Shown one piece after another: positions 13,121-23,860 of a stretch of DNA of 64,000 bases. The notes under the pieces are model-generated. The model had not been told where the DNA came from and ran no database searches. It saw only the letters and a list, made by a program, of their open reading frames with translations. The position numbers and the translations under genes were made by a program. The stretch spans positions 59,477,938 to 59,541,937 of the forward strand of contig CM076259.1 of the NCBI GenBank assembly GCA_038380795.1, given 5' to 3'. The number at the start of each line of letters is the position of its first letter. Positions within the stretch are counted from its first letter, which is position 1. Source of the DNA: Pyrocephalus nanus (taxonomy: Eukaryota > Chordata > Aves > Passeriformes > Tyrannidae).

Positions 13121-13121
<1 letters not shown>
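9436..13121. other. Unique non-coding sequence
   Basis: The longest open frame is at 10284-10706 on + (140 codons). It has no recognised domain, no signal peptide and no exon-like boundaries, so I do not call it a gene. The interval 11690-11930 is richer in GC and CTGCC-type words than its surroundings but has no CpG cluster. A T-run of about 13 lies near 10028. Nothing else to report. Confidence 0.55.

Positions 13122-13151
<30 letters not shown>
13122..13151 (+). repeat. (A)30 homopolymer
   Basis: Thirty uninterrupted A residues follow a C-rich stretch (13103-13121). No AATAAA signal or recognisable retroposed body is obvious directly upstream, so it may be a simple homopolymer rather than a retrogene tail. 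Confidence 0.95.
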
Positions 13152-13155
<4 letters not shown>

Positions 13156-14600
13156 AATGGCAAAAAAGAAGGAATATTGGACAAAAGTATGAAAGCTTGT
13201 TACAGAATAAGCTATGTGTTCAACCTGTTACTCTGTAATCCTTTCCCTTATCCCCTTGTTTCTCTGTCAACTCACAAAGTAAAAAAGGTGTGTGAAGAGA
13301 AAATAAAAAATGTAAGAACACTCAAGATATTTTCATGGAATGACAGAAATACAGAACACTTGATTAACTACAAAGGAAATTGGTGGCCCAAAAACATTAG
13401 AAGAACAGCATTATGAAGAAATTAGGTCTCCACTAAATAAAACTCCCGATATCAGTCAATTTTATAAAAAGGGGGCCATATTTCAGACTCAGCTCTCTCT
13501 TGGATTTGACCTTTGCTTTCAAGATCTTTGGTAACTCTGAAACATTTTCCTTTATTTTCTTTGGTGCTGGTTCTTGTTTCAATTAGATCAAGTCAGGTTT
13601 ACATTGAGACTGTAAGAATAGGGACATCTGTGTGCTACCTGTCAAGTACTGTTGTAGCTAACTTCAATTGCACTTGTAAGTCTAGTGCCTCTGTGAAGTC
13701 CCATATTATGAAAATTGTACTTTGTCTTCCCTTCCTCTAGTGTGTGTAACATTTCCATGTACTTTTGTTGGGGGCTTCAAAGGTAGAAAACCTTCCTAAG
13801 AAAACCACTAAGTACAATAGTAAGAAACTGCTGTTATCAATAGCGAGAAGAAAGAGTTCATTTGCCACTCAATGGAAGAAAAAACTATTTTTAGGATCAG
13901 TGGTGATCAGAAAGCCACAACAGTTAACACTGAAGATAAAGGAGTAGCAATTCAGCTCATAACAGGAAAAAGTAGATTAAAGAGAACCAAGATAAATTAA
14001 AATATTTCAAATTGTCTGGATCTTATGAATTTCACCCTAGAATACCTAGATCACCGACAGAGAAAATCTTAGAACTTCTGGCAATTAACCTTGAGAGGTG
14101 AGGTCAGAAATAGTCAACTCAGCAAACACCCAATGGGAAATAACCAAACAGGATTAGTTTTACTATCAAGGACCTGAGGACCAGTAGATCAGAAGCTTCA
14201 ACTGAGTAACTGTCATGTATGTACGAATATCAGATTGGAAATATAAGGGAGAATGTTATCTACAAGACACATGGGGGAATTCTCCTTTTTTACTTTGCTT
14301 TGGAAGGACTTCAACCATAACCTTGGGTAAAGTGTTGGATGCCACATTTTAGGGAGGATGTGACTAACTAACAGTGAGTATTCTACAAAGCATGACAAAA
14401 AAAAATTGAAGGGCTAATTTGTTGATTAATCTAAGGGAGACAAAATTTGGGGAAACCTGACAAAAGACCCTGAAGATCTCAAATATAGTTGCAAGAAAAA
14501 AGAGGAAATATCCTGTTCCTGTTCACTGCAGGTATAACAGAAATAGCTCATATGTTACGAAAAGAAAAAAAGCATTTTTCTAATGGTAAGGAAAATCAGG
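13152..14600. other. Unique non-coding sequence
   Basis: Several short overlapping frames (60-79 codons) without recognisable products. No transposon signature or promoter-like sequence is visible. Nothing else to annotate. Confidence 0.55.
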
Positions 14601-14665
14601 CATTGGAATGAATTCCCCAGAGAATCTCCATCACTGGAGACCCTCGGAAATGGATCAGCCACAGC
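14601..14665 (+). mobile_element. Possible old CR1 LINE remnant
   Basis: TTGGAATGAATTCCCCAGAG followed by ATCTCCATCACTGGAGACCC resembles the CR1 3' segment GGAA..GGTTGCCCAGAGA..TCCATCCCTGGAGGTTTTC in sense orientation. Only about 60 bp align by eye and no 3' octamer is present, so this may be chance similarity. Confidence 0.35.
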
Positions 14666-15299
14666 TCGGATAGTAAAAGTGTCAGTAGAGTTGATGCAGC
14701 TGCAGGGCCCTCAAGCTACTTCGTAATTTTCTAGATAATTTTAGGAAAAAACCCTGGAGTTACGTAGATGAAGAACAATTTTTTTTTTTACTTCTGAGAT
14801 ATTTTGGGCAATAGTACGTATTACCTTTTCCTTGGTTAATTTTTAATAGTCTTCTGAAAGCTCGAAGTTAATGAGTAGCTTGACTCAAGATATTCTTTCA
14901 TCTTTCTACTTTCATTTTTGCTCTTTGAGCAAACTGCTTGGTCAAGCTTTCCTCAGATTCTTAGAATACCTCTTGAACACAATATTCAGGAGTCTTTTGG
15001 GTTTTTTTCTGAATGTGGGATCAATAACATTAAGTAGGAACATAGTTCTTCCTGGTTGCCTATAGCCACATTTGGATCATTTATCTTGTAGAGTCAACCA
15101 ACCATATTAAAGTTGATATGGTTTCCTTTAAGTTTTTCTTTTTCTTTTGGTTGTTTTTTGTTTGTTTGTTTTTTAACTTGTGGCACTGAGTAGTCACTTT
15201 CTCTGTATTTTCCCTTTACTGAAATGATAACTGACCCTAGAAACCTGAGTCATTCTGTAGCAGTATATCTTGGGACCCTCACTTCCAGAAGTGCTATGT
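14666..15299. other. Unique non-coding sequence
   Basis: AT- and T-rich sequence with a T-run near 14780 and a TTTG/TTTTC-rich stretch around 15130-15175. The short frame at 14871-15065 has no recognised product. Nothing else seen. Confidence 0.5.
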
Positions 15300-15420
15300 G
15301 TGTAGATGTGGCACTTAGTGACACAGTTTAGTGGTGGACTTGGCAGCACCAGATTAACAGTTGGACTGGATGATCTTAAAAGTCTTTTTCAGCCTAAATG
15401 ATTGCAAGATTTTATGATTT
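15300..15420 (+). mobile_element. CR1 LINE, 3' end fragment (sense)
   Basis: The sequence carries the CR1 3' untranslated words in order: TGTAGATGTGGCACTTAGTG, TTTAGTGGTGGACTTGGCAG, TTGGACTGGATGATCTTAAA and a degraded ATGATT-type terminal octamer near 15418. It is severely 5'-truncated, as most CR1 insertions are, because target-primed reverse transcription usually stops early. No coding part is present. Divergence in the terminal repeats suggests an old insertion. Confidence 0.92.
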
Positions 15421-17390
15421 GCTATCATGTACACTAATCCAAAAAATCCTTTAACGTTCTATTCGAACGGGGAGCCTTTCTTTATACTCTAGCTAAAAAG
15501 CAGGAGAGAAAGGACATTACCCTGCCAATATTGTGCAGGGCTGTGGTGAAAAAAAAATTAAGGATTGTTTTCTAACTGTTCATTTTGGTTGTCACTTGAA
15601 CACATCTGAACAGTCCTCGTTTTTAAAGTACTGTCTCTTCAGGTTTCACTGCTGCTTCTGGAGACTTGGACAGTAGAGGTGACAGTGGATTTCTCCTCTT
15701 AGCTGGAGAAGATGTTTTAACTGCCTTTCAGAACTGAAATAAATTTGTATCTTTCTGTATAGGGCAACAGACTTTCACTGGATCTGTAGTTTATGACTTT
15801 TATCTTGCTGTGACACCTGCTTTGGTCAAGGGGATTACTCCTCCCGGAAGGTGTCAATACTGATGCTGTTCAGTTGAGCAGCTGTCCTCCCTCTTCTATT
15901 ATTATTATTCATGATGTGTGACTGATTCTTCTGAGGGCCTTAGGCATAGAAAACTTAGCAGTTCTTTGCTGTCTTTCTTTTAAAGGGACCTAAATGGACA
16001 ATTATTGTTTCTGAAATGTGCTATGGCCACCATTTCATCTCATCTATTGTTCAGATATCTCTGTGCAGCCAGAATGTGGACAATGAAAAGGTGCAAGATG
16101 GGTCATTATCCATATGCTGAGAGCTATCGGTTGCACACTTAGTGCTTCTCCAACAATGTCATTCATTACCTAGTATCATATGGAGAGAGCTTAACAGATG
16201 GAACAGAGAGAAGACACTACCAGTGACTCCACCTAGACAAAACTGAGGCAAAATATAGACTGGGGTCATTTTAATTGAGGGTGTATCTCCATAATTAATT
16301 ATTGAGCTTTTAAATTCTGTGCTTATTTTACATAATTTGTATCCATCTGAAAGTCATACTGACTATATTCAGCTTCTTAATGCTGGCACTTGTGTCAAGA
16401 AATTAGCAGTATGTGGAAGGATACAGGTAAATGGGAGAAAGTCAGCAAGAAAAGTGTTTGGAATGGACATATAAGATCCGCAAATGCTTATTCTGAAAAA
16501 CAGATAAATCAGCGACAATGTAAAGTAATTTTTCCTTCTAATATTTGACAAATTACCATAAAGAAAGTTATGTTCAACTGTATATCTATAAATAAGACAC
16601 CAAGTGGCTTCCTATGGAGCAAACAGAGCATAATCCAATTTCTGGATTTCAAAAATACTCAAGTGTCGTGCAGCCCTGGAAGAGACTACATGGGGTGGCA
16701 TTGAAATATTCCTTACTGGAAGATTAGGTAAATAATCACCCATTATCTAGACAACTCTGCTCTTGCTGGTAATGAAGGCAAATGAGCCAACTTATCTTTG
16801 CTGTTCCTAAGTTGTTCTTGACTGTTCACACTAAAGATATCCCTTCTTTTTATGTTATGTCCCAAGAGTTAAGATCAGCAAAGATTATCATCTAATTGCC
16901 ACTTTGAAGCACAAGATGATGGCACTGGTGTGAGAGTAGCAAAGAGGTTTACCCTAATCTCTGACTATGAGCACTTTGTGTAGTTTGCAGGAGTCTCTCA
17001 ACCGTTCCCATTCTTCTGGGCAGTAGCTATCATTAACGCAACAGGGAGGTATTTAAGGATGCTTCTGGAGTGTTCCTCTGGCAGAGGAAGCACTTGCCAC
17101 CAATCCTAGAAATACCTTGGAAAGAACTCAAAACATAAAAGACAGTGGAAGCTGAATCTGCTGTATGGGTTGGTGGTTGATTTGTTTTCCCTGTATTCAT
17201 ATTGATTTCAGTCTCTTGCAGTACCTCTGGCCACAGCCCTTAGGTACGGTAAGCAGTAAGGTAAGCAAAATGCCATTTTAGTTTTTCTAATAATCACTTG
17301 TTCCATGTCTTCTTTTAGGTAACAAAAAAACAGGTGAATGGTCACAGGTGCTTTGAACCATCATTCAAAAATAGAAGTAAAAAATTTATA
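15421..17390. other. Unique non-coding sequence
   Basis: No open frame above about 60 codons and no recognisable repeat between two CR1 fragments. Composition is AT-rich with no CpG cluster. Nothing to annotate. Confidence 0.6.
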
Positions 17391-17830
17391 TAGAAACATA
17401 GAATTGTTAAGGTTGGAAAAGACCTCCAAGATCATCAAGTCCAACCATTAACTGAGCATGGCCACGTTCACCACTAAACCATGTCCCTAAGTGCCACATC
17501 CCCATGTTTTTTGAATACTTGCAGAAATGATGATTCCACCACCTCCCTGGACAGCCTGTTCCAATGCTGGACAATCCTTTCCATGAAGAAACTTTTCCTA
17601 ATATCCAATTTAAACCTTCCCTGGTACAATCTGAGGTTTTGTCCTCTCACCCTACTGCTTGTTACATGGGAGAAGAGACCGGCTCCTACCTCACTTCAAC
17701 CTCCTTTCAGGTAGTTGTAAAGAACGATAAGATCTCCCCTGCACCTCCTTTTCTCCAAACTAAACACTCCTGTCTCCCTCAGTGGGTCCTCATAATACTT
17801 GTGCTCAAGTCCTCGCACAGCTTCGTTGTG
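17391..17830 (-). mobile_element. CR1 LINE, 5'-truncated 3' part (antisense)
   Basis: Read on +, it begins CATAGAATTGTTAAGGTTGG, the reverse complement of the CR1 3' terminus. It continues through GATCATCAAGTCCAACCATT, CACCTCCCTGGACAGCCTGT, the TCCTAATATCCAATTTAAAC region and a segment encoding CTTCAACCTCCTTTCAGG-type words. It stops near GCTTCGTTGTG. About 440 bp are retained from the 3' UTR and none of the reverse transcriptase. The opens at 17481-17714 and 17564-17860 are chance frames inside it. Confidence 0.96.
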
Positions 17831-18931
17831 TTTATAATAGCTTGCACATACAACTCATGATTTGGACACAATAGCCTTTACAAAATCACAGTCTGGTTTG
17901 AATTTTTGTTCTGATAAAATGTAACTGTCCCTCCATGGCAGTTTCGTGAGATTTACTTCCCCCACCTTCCCATTTTATTTTCACACATTCCCTTCAAGAA
18001 TCTAGCTTACAGATTTTCTCCAGCTACCTAACTATTTGTTTTCCATCTTTTCGATAATTCAAATATATGTATCAAATGCACACATGGAACATTTACAGGT
18101 AGTAACATTCCCTCTCTTTTCTTCCTTTTTGTAGCCAGGTAATTACATATAAGGTGCACATAGATAACATGCTCCTCCATGGTTCTGGTTTGTGCATCAG
18201 CTCCCCCTGCTTTCTCTTTGCAGCCCTGCATTGAAGCCTCTGGTGGGACAGCTGAGTCCTGAGCAAAGCCTGGTGGCACAGAGGTTTGACCTTTCTGGCA
18301 GCGTAGCTTTAAGGCAGGCATGTGTATCTAATGCAGTGGCAGCGATTTGCGTGCAGTGCTGGTACACAGATCAAAGGTATGGTTGCCATGATTACATGCT
18401 CGGGTGGAAAAGTGCTCTCCCTAGGCTCTTCCCTTCCTTTCTCCCTCTCCCTCCCATGTTTTTTGACAGACTGGTATTTTGCCAGCTGTGATTTCTTCGC
18501 TGAAGAAGCAGCAAGATAATGGAGCAGTGCTCCCTCCACCAAACTCCGGCAAGAGCCAGCCCAGGCTGACCATGCACCCAGGATGTTTTAACAGAAGGAC
18601 ATAGCAGAGGAGCCCAGCTCCAGGAGTCAGAGGCTTCCCGTCCCATGTGGTGGCCATGAACTGTTTTCACCACTTCTGTTTTTCCCTGCTCCCCATAAAA
18701 CCAAGACTTGTTTAACCATTAGGGTGTCAAGGGCAAAGGTTTGAGGACACCCCAAGAGGCATTCAGTGACCACAATGGAAAAACTTAAGAAACTCCACCA
18801 AAGCAAGAATAAGTAATAAAACTGTCAAGGAAAAAGAGGCTTTTCTGAAGAATGGGTTGAGGGTTCATAGGCAGGAAATAAAAGAGAGATTAAGAAAACA
18901 AGAACTGTGCAAGAGGAGGAGACACAAAATA

Positions 18932-18933
<2 letters not shown>

Positions 18934-18966
<33 letters not shown>
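18934..18966 (+). repeat. (A)33 homopolymer
   Basis: Thirty-three consecutive A residues, preceded by AAAATAAT and followed by GAGATTTG. No retroposed gene body can be recognised upstream. It is the longest homopolymer in the window. Confidence 0.95.
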
Positions 18967-18969
<3 letters not shown>

Positions 18970-19757
18970 ATTTGCAGTGAAAGACATGGGCTAAATGGCA
19001 AAAGATGACCTAGGTTAAACTAATTATTTAGCTAGATCACTGTCCTGTTTTTTCCTTCAGTGCCTTTACCAGATGCTGCAGAGAAGTGGTACAAAAGGTA
19101 CCTACACAGTTGCAGAAGAAGCCTCACCAAAACCCCAGGATGAGGATTGCTGAGTTCAACCTTCCATTAGGCAACTGCTGTGTAACTGCTGTAACTGCTT
19201 TATAAATGTGTAATATGAAAAATACATCTATGATGGCATTCCTATTCCTGTAAATATCTATTTCTTGAGATACCTTTTGATAATACCTTGGGGCAATACT
19301 TTCCAAAGGGAAATTGTACCTTCTATCTCCTTTTCAGTAGAACTGTCTTGCCTTTTAACTTAATTAGTTTTCCTTTGCTTCCGCATTATAATGAAGTGCA
19401 GCACACCCATATTCAAACTATTTTATGCCACTTAGTATACCTACATTGAATATGTGTATGTATCAAATTAATATCATATTTACCCTCTTTTTAAATTACA
19501 TGATACTAATTTGTATGTACATCACAATTCTTCAGGAATCAGACTTGTGAACAAGGACATTTTTAAAATGTGTTTTAGAGAACAATGTCTAAGCTTTCTC
19601 CACATAGCAGCTGTTGACTATATTTGTATCAAATTTTTAAGACACAGGTCTAACAACACTTTGCTTTGGCGATTTCAACAGTAACTCTTGGAAGTCTTAG
19701 GTAAGCATTGATTCAAAAAACACTCATAGACTGGTCTGGAATGGAAGATTTTATAAA

Positions 19758-19774
19758 GCTGCTGCTGCTGCTGC
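19758..19774 (+). repeat. (GCT)5 microsatellite
   Basis: GCT repeated five times, ending GC. Short and probably of no consequence. The antisense frame across it reads as poly-alanine, which accounts for part of a spurious 71-codon frame. Confidence 0.85.
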
Positions 19775-20568
19775 AAGTAAAGGATTTACAACCCAAATGC
19801 CGATACCGCGACTAGTTTTCTCCCTGTATCCTAAATGTCTTTCAGTGTTTGCACTTCTTTCTCTCCACCCCCTGCTAAAGAAAACCACAAATATTGCCCT
19901 AAGGGAGATCATCATTAAAGAAAGAAACAGTGCAGCCAAAGCCTCAGGATGACACAGATCATTCAACAGTTGTTCAATTACACTGAAAAGCTACTTATTT
20001 TTAAACATGGAGCTTTCACTCAACGCAGGCCCAAGGCACTACCATCAGATTTGTCTCTGCAGTATCTCAACTGATCTGCTCATTACAGAAGCCATAGCCT
20101 TGTGTGAGGTTTTACATGTAGGTTCAAAGAGTTTCTAAAGCATCTTGGAGCTGCGTTGCCTTTAAAAGATATTACCGAATCATAATCATTTTCAAGAATA
20201 AATTAAAACTTGTTTTGGATACTGCTCATTCCCTTAATCAATCTGATATTGGTTTTGTTTAAGGTTTACAGGCCCCTTTCCCTGCAGAATTCCTACAGGC
20301 TAATAGAATAGTATATGACTACAGAGGCAACATGGACAGCAGTAACACCCAAAGTACTCCAAGGTAAACCAAGCATATGAAATGGAACATGTTCCAAAAT
20401 GAACATTTTTGAAAATTATTATTTAGGACTACATACAACTCCCACAGACTCTGAGTGTGACCGACAGCAGTGCATGACCATCCAGATGGAAAAGTTGATT
20501 CCCATAGGTTTTTCTGGGAAGATTTCTATAAAAATGCTGTTCAATATTACCTTTGAAAGCAGTAAGAA

Positions 20569-20730
20569 ATCATAGAATCAAAGAATTAACTGGGTTGGAA
20601 AAGACCTTCAAGTTCATCAAATCCAAACCTTGATCCAACACTGTCGTGGTTACTAGACCATGGCACTAAGTGCCCCATCCAGTTTCATCTTAAAAACCTC
20701 CAGGGACAGTGAATCCACACCTCAAATCTT
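20569..20730 (-). mobile_element. CR1 LINE, 3' end fragment (antisense)
   Basis: On + it starts ATCATAGAATCAAAGAATTA, two reverse-complemented CR1 terminal octamers. It continues GGGTTGGAAAAGACCTTCAA, GTTCATCAAATCCAAACCTT, GGCACTAAGTGCCCCATCCA and TTAAAAACCTCCAGGGACAG before fading out. Only about 160 bp of the 3' UTR remain. It shares the family layout of the copy at 17391 but is shorter and independently inserted. Confidence 0.93.
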
Positions 20731-21432
20731 TCTCCGTTATACATCTGCATAGAAAAGCATATTGAAATGCAGGGGAGTGTTTTCTGCCCTCTAAATCAGA
20801 GCAATCGTGGGCCACAGTGCTTGTAACACTATTGTTCCGGTTGACAAGGACATAGCATTAGCTACAGGCTCCTCACTGCTCCTTGCCATGATGACACTAG
20901 AGGAATCAAATCATTAATATTCTGCTCCTTTTACAGTCTTTTAAACACAACCCTTTTTTTTTTTTTTTTTTTTAAACTTCTCATGAACCTGAGCTCCTCC
21001 TGACCTGAAAGCCTCAGTAATTCTGCTGACCCTTTGCTAAGTATGCTTCTCAAAAGATCTATAGCTATAACTGTGGGTCAGCTGCTCACATGTTAGCAAC
21101 CTGGGTGGGAGCAATTGATTGCAGGGCCTTTTAGGGTAATACAGTTTCAAAACACACTGAAAGGCATAGCAGTGAGAAGAAAATGACGTACAGGTCCAAT
21201 TCCTTTCTGCAGTTCAACTCTATAAACTGCAGTAATTCACCTCAAAGGAAAGATGAATGTGTTGCTCTACATCAATACAACTGTAACAGAACCGAGTTAT
21301 GTCTTAATCATATTGCAAGAAACAAAAATAATTTTTCACAACATTTTCTCCACAATATAATTAGATTTGGTTTGTATGCATTCAAGATAAAAAAGATAAC
21401 ATGTTAGTATAGGAGTCTACATGCTGAAATAG
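20731..21432. other. Unique non-coding sequence with a T tract
   Basis: No supportable gene or transposon. A 20-nt T run lies at 20954-20973. The frame at 21183-21407 (74 codons) has no recognised product. Confidence 0.55.
20954..20973 (+). repeat. (T)20 homopolymer
   Basis: Twenty consecutive T residues flanked by AACCC and AAACTTC. It is 224 bp from the end of the antisense CR1, but CR1 elements do not end in poly(A), so it is not part of that insertion. Confidence 0.93.
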
Positions 21433-21871
21433 TGTCCTTGTTCCATCCAGAATAGGGTTAAGCTTTGCCATAGCCAGGAGAGGGCATGGCTAGGACTGAG
21501 GGGTTATTCTCTAACACCTCACATCATTTTCTAGGGATGGGGGGAGGGCTCAGTTCTGGGTCAGAGTAGCATAGCAGAAGGAGCAGTCCTGCATTATTTG
21601 GGGTTTCTCCACGCTGAGCAGTGATGTTTCTTTTCTTGTACACTCTTTTATTAGTACTGTTGCCATCACTGGTAATTTCTAATATCCTTGCTGTTTCCAG
21701 TAAATTGTTCTTATCTCAACCCCTAATCTTTACCTTTTGCGCCTGCAGTTCTCCTCTCCAGTCTGTCACAGGGGAGGAGGAGAGGAAGGGGGGAGTGAGC
21801 AATCAGCACATGGTTTGGAGTGATTTCAGTGGGAACACTAAATTGGAGAATACTATTCCTAAACCATGACA
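21433..21871 (+). mobile_element. Solo LTR, avian ERVL-type (diverged)
   Basis: A 439-bp element starting TGTCCTTGTT and ending AAACCATGACA. It has the inner words AATAGGGTTAA, GGCATGGCTAGGACTGA, TTGTACACTCTTTTATTA and TTGTTCTTATCTCAACCC, then TTCTCCTCTCCA and GGGGGGAGTGAGC. It is visibly related to the LTR at 27878: the two share TGTCCT.GTT, the (A/T)TTGTTCTTA(C/T)CTCAA(C/T)CC block and TTCTCCTCTCCA. Flanks are AATAG (21428-21432) and AAAAG (21872-21876), a 4/5 match consistent with a decayed 5-bp target duplication. No internal retroviral genes remain. The frame at 21621-21869 is incidental. Confidence 0.87.
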
Positions 21872-23708
21872 AAAAGTCAGAATGCAATACAGTTTACATA
21901 CCTGTATGCAGGAAGGTAACTTCTCAGTGGCTCCATCACAGTATTTCCAAAGGAACGTTACAAATTCTCATGGCCAATCCTGCAAGAAGTGGAAAGAATA
22001 GTTAAAACTAGAGAGCTTCCAAAGGAAAAGCAAATAAGATCAGCTGTTTCCTTGGATTCACAATGCTAAGTGTCAGTGTAGATTTGGTTTAGAGGATGTT
22101 AAACACAGTAAACTACGGGAGTAGCTAGATCATAACAATCACTTAAACGCAGCAAAGTCCAAGTTAAATAAAATACAAAGTGGTAAGTTGTTTTTAAAGA
22201 CAAGTTATTGAAAACCATTGGCATAAAAATGCAATGAATATGTGGGACTGGATTAGAAAGAAAAGAAAAAAGAGAGAATACTGCACCAATTTATATTCCC
22301 TTTGAACTGTCTGTAATACAGACCTTAAAGTGCATTTTCAAACATATAGCATATCAAAGAAGCAGACATTTATTTCTAGCCATGGCACTTTCAGGCTTCT
22401 GGTAAACAAAACCAGAAATAGTCTAGTGGAACTGTGCTGTATGACAAAGCATGTACTGATGAGTTCTGCCCAACATCAATAAACTATTGTTTTATCTTTT
22501 AAATGAAGGAAAGAATTTCAGAAGTAAGCAAATGCCTTACATCTTGCATGAGTTCCTCAACAGAGTCAAAGAAAACCTGTCTTCTTGACCTCCTGCATGT
22601 GTTATTCCTAGTCAAAATATAAATCATATTCCCTGAGATCTATCAGTACCTAAGTTTGATCATGCCAGCCATGATGCCATGGGAGGATGATACACAAGGC
22701 ACTAAAGCTTTCTGCTATAATCTCCTCTGGAGTCCACGCCTGTTGTTGTAAGTGTAATTATCTGGGTATCCCTGAGGCCAATTTTTGCACTTTTTATATA
22801 AAAATCACCTCTTGCATACGACATGAAATTTAAAATCATCCCCTTCACAGATATTGAGTCACTCCATTACCTCTGGGACAGATATAAATTATGCATTCTT
22901 TGGTTCTCTTTAAAATTTTAGATGCACAAGGGGACAGAGAAACATCTAAATGGTACTAAAAATACAAAGCATTGAAGAAAGAAACAATGACTTGTATGGT
23001 ATTAACTGCTACAGTGCTCTAAAGGCTCCCTGCTTGGTCAAGAAAAGCACTGAAACATAACAGCAGGCCTCCATGCTAATGGCTGCTAGTGACAAGGACT
23101 CATTGAATGTCACTGCTTCACATACTGTGTACTGTTCATTTTTCTTATCTATGTGACCTCTCCTTTGAAATGACTGATGAAACTCCCCTGAATTAGCATC
23201 TCCGCTTCTGGGCATTTGCCAGCAAGATGGCATTTAGCAACATCTCTACTAAATACATAAATAAAGCAAGGGGGAAAAAAAATCATAATCTTAACAAAAA
23301 ACAGTCATCATATCTGTTAAAGAATACTCAGTGTGTACTGCAAAAGGGCTGCCTCTCTGAAGCCTCCTCCTTAGGTTACTTTTTACCTTTATGCCCTTTA
23401 AGAGTACTGGCTTGTCACAATACATGCATTCACATTTTAGACCTGGCAAACATTTTCATAATGGGTGTGAATAAAAAGAAATAGTTGTTACTGCAAGAAA
23501 AAAAGAAATGCCTCTGTTCTGATGCCCTGCTGCTATGATGACCTATTTCACACTAGCATCTGTTCTCTTCTCATGAACCACTCCAGATGTAAGCTGGCAA
23601 AACAGCACTGCAAGTATGTTACCGAGACGTCCATTGACTGCTGCAGATGTTTTCTTCCATGCTTCACATTTAATGTGTGTCTGCTTATTTTTTTCATTGT
23701 TATTTCAG
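21872..23708. other. Unique non-coding sequence
   Basis: AT-rich sequence without recognisable repeats. Open frames are at most 85 codons. Nothing further to annotate up to the weak exon-like feature at 23709. Confidence 0.55.
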
Positions 23709-23860
23709 CTACTTGGGCCACAGATTTTCCTGTGAAGTTTGCAGAATGCAGGATCTATTCTGCATCCATAAGGAGCAGCTCCCTTTATGTGAACAGGTTC
23801 ATTAATGTCCGGAATAACCAGCCAAGAGAGCCTGTGCCTGAATTGCCAAAAGAAATGTAA
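23709..23860 (+). other. Weak candidate terminal exon (unproven)
   Basis: A T-rich tract with TTATTTCAG (ending 23708) makes a reasonable splice acceptor. It is followed by about 150 bp open to a TAA at 23858-23860, ending in residues EPVPELPKEM. I do not recognise the peptide. No branch point, poly(A) signal or neighbouring exon can be shown, and such matches occur by chance in 64 kb. I list it only so it can be tested against transcripts and conservation. Confidence 0.12.

Larger units (their letters stand above)
17831..20568. other. Unique non-coding sequence
   Basis: The interval 18180-18680 is GC-richer and carries many overlapping frames on both strands (60-99 codons). They shadow each other and none resembles a known protein, so no gene is called. 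A 33-nt A tract lies at 18934-18966 and a (GCT)n run of about 17 bp at 19758-19774. The rest is ordinary AT-rich sequence. Confidence 0.55.

Noticed and set aside
17481..17860. Two overlapping 77- and 98-codon frames
   Set aside because: They lie inside the antisense CR1 3' UTR and are readings of the non-coding strand of the transposon.
18028..18673. Dense overlapping frames that might mark a gene
   Set aside because: The frames cover each other on opposite strands with no codon-level pattern or domain. Local GC enrichment lowers stop-codon density and explains them.
20954..20973. T20 run as the poly(A) tail of an antisense retrocopy
   Set aside because: No retroposed gene body or target duplication can be seen beside it.
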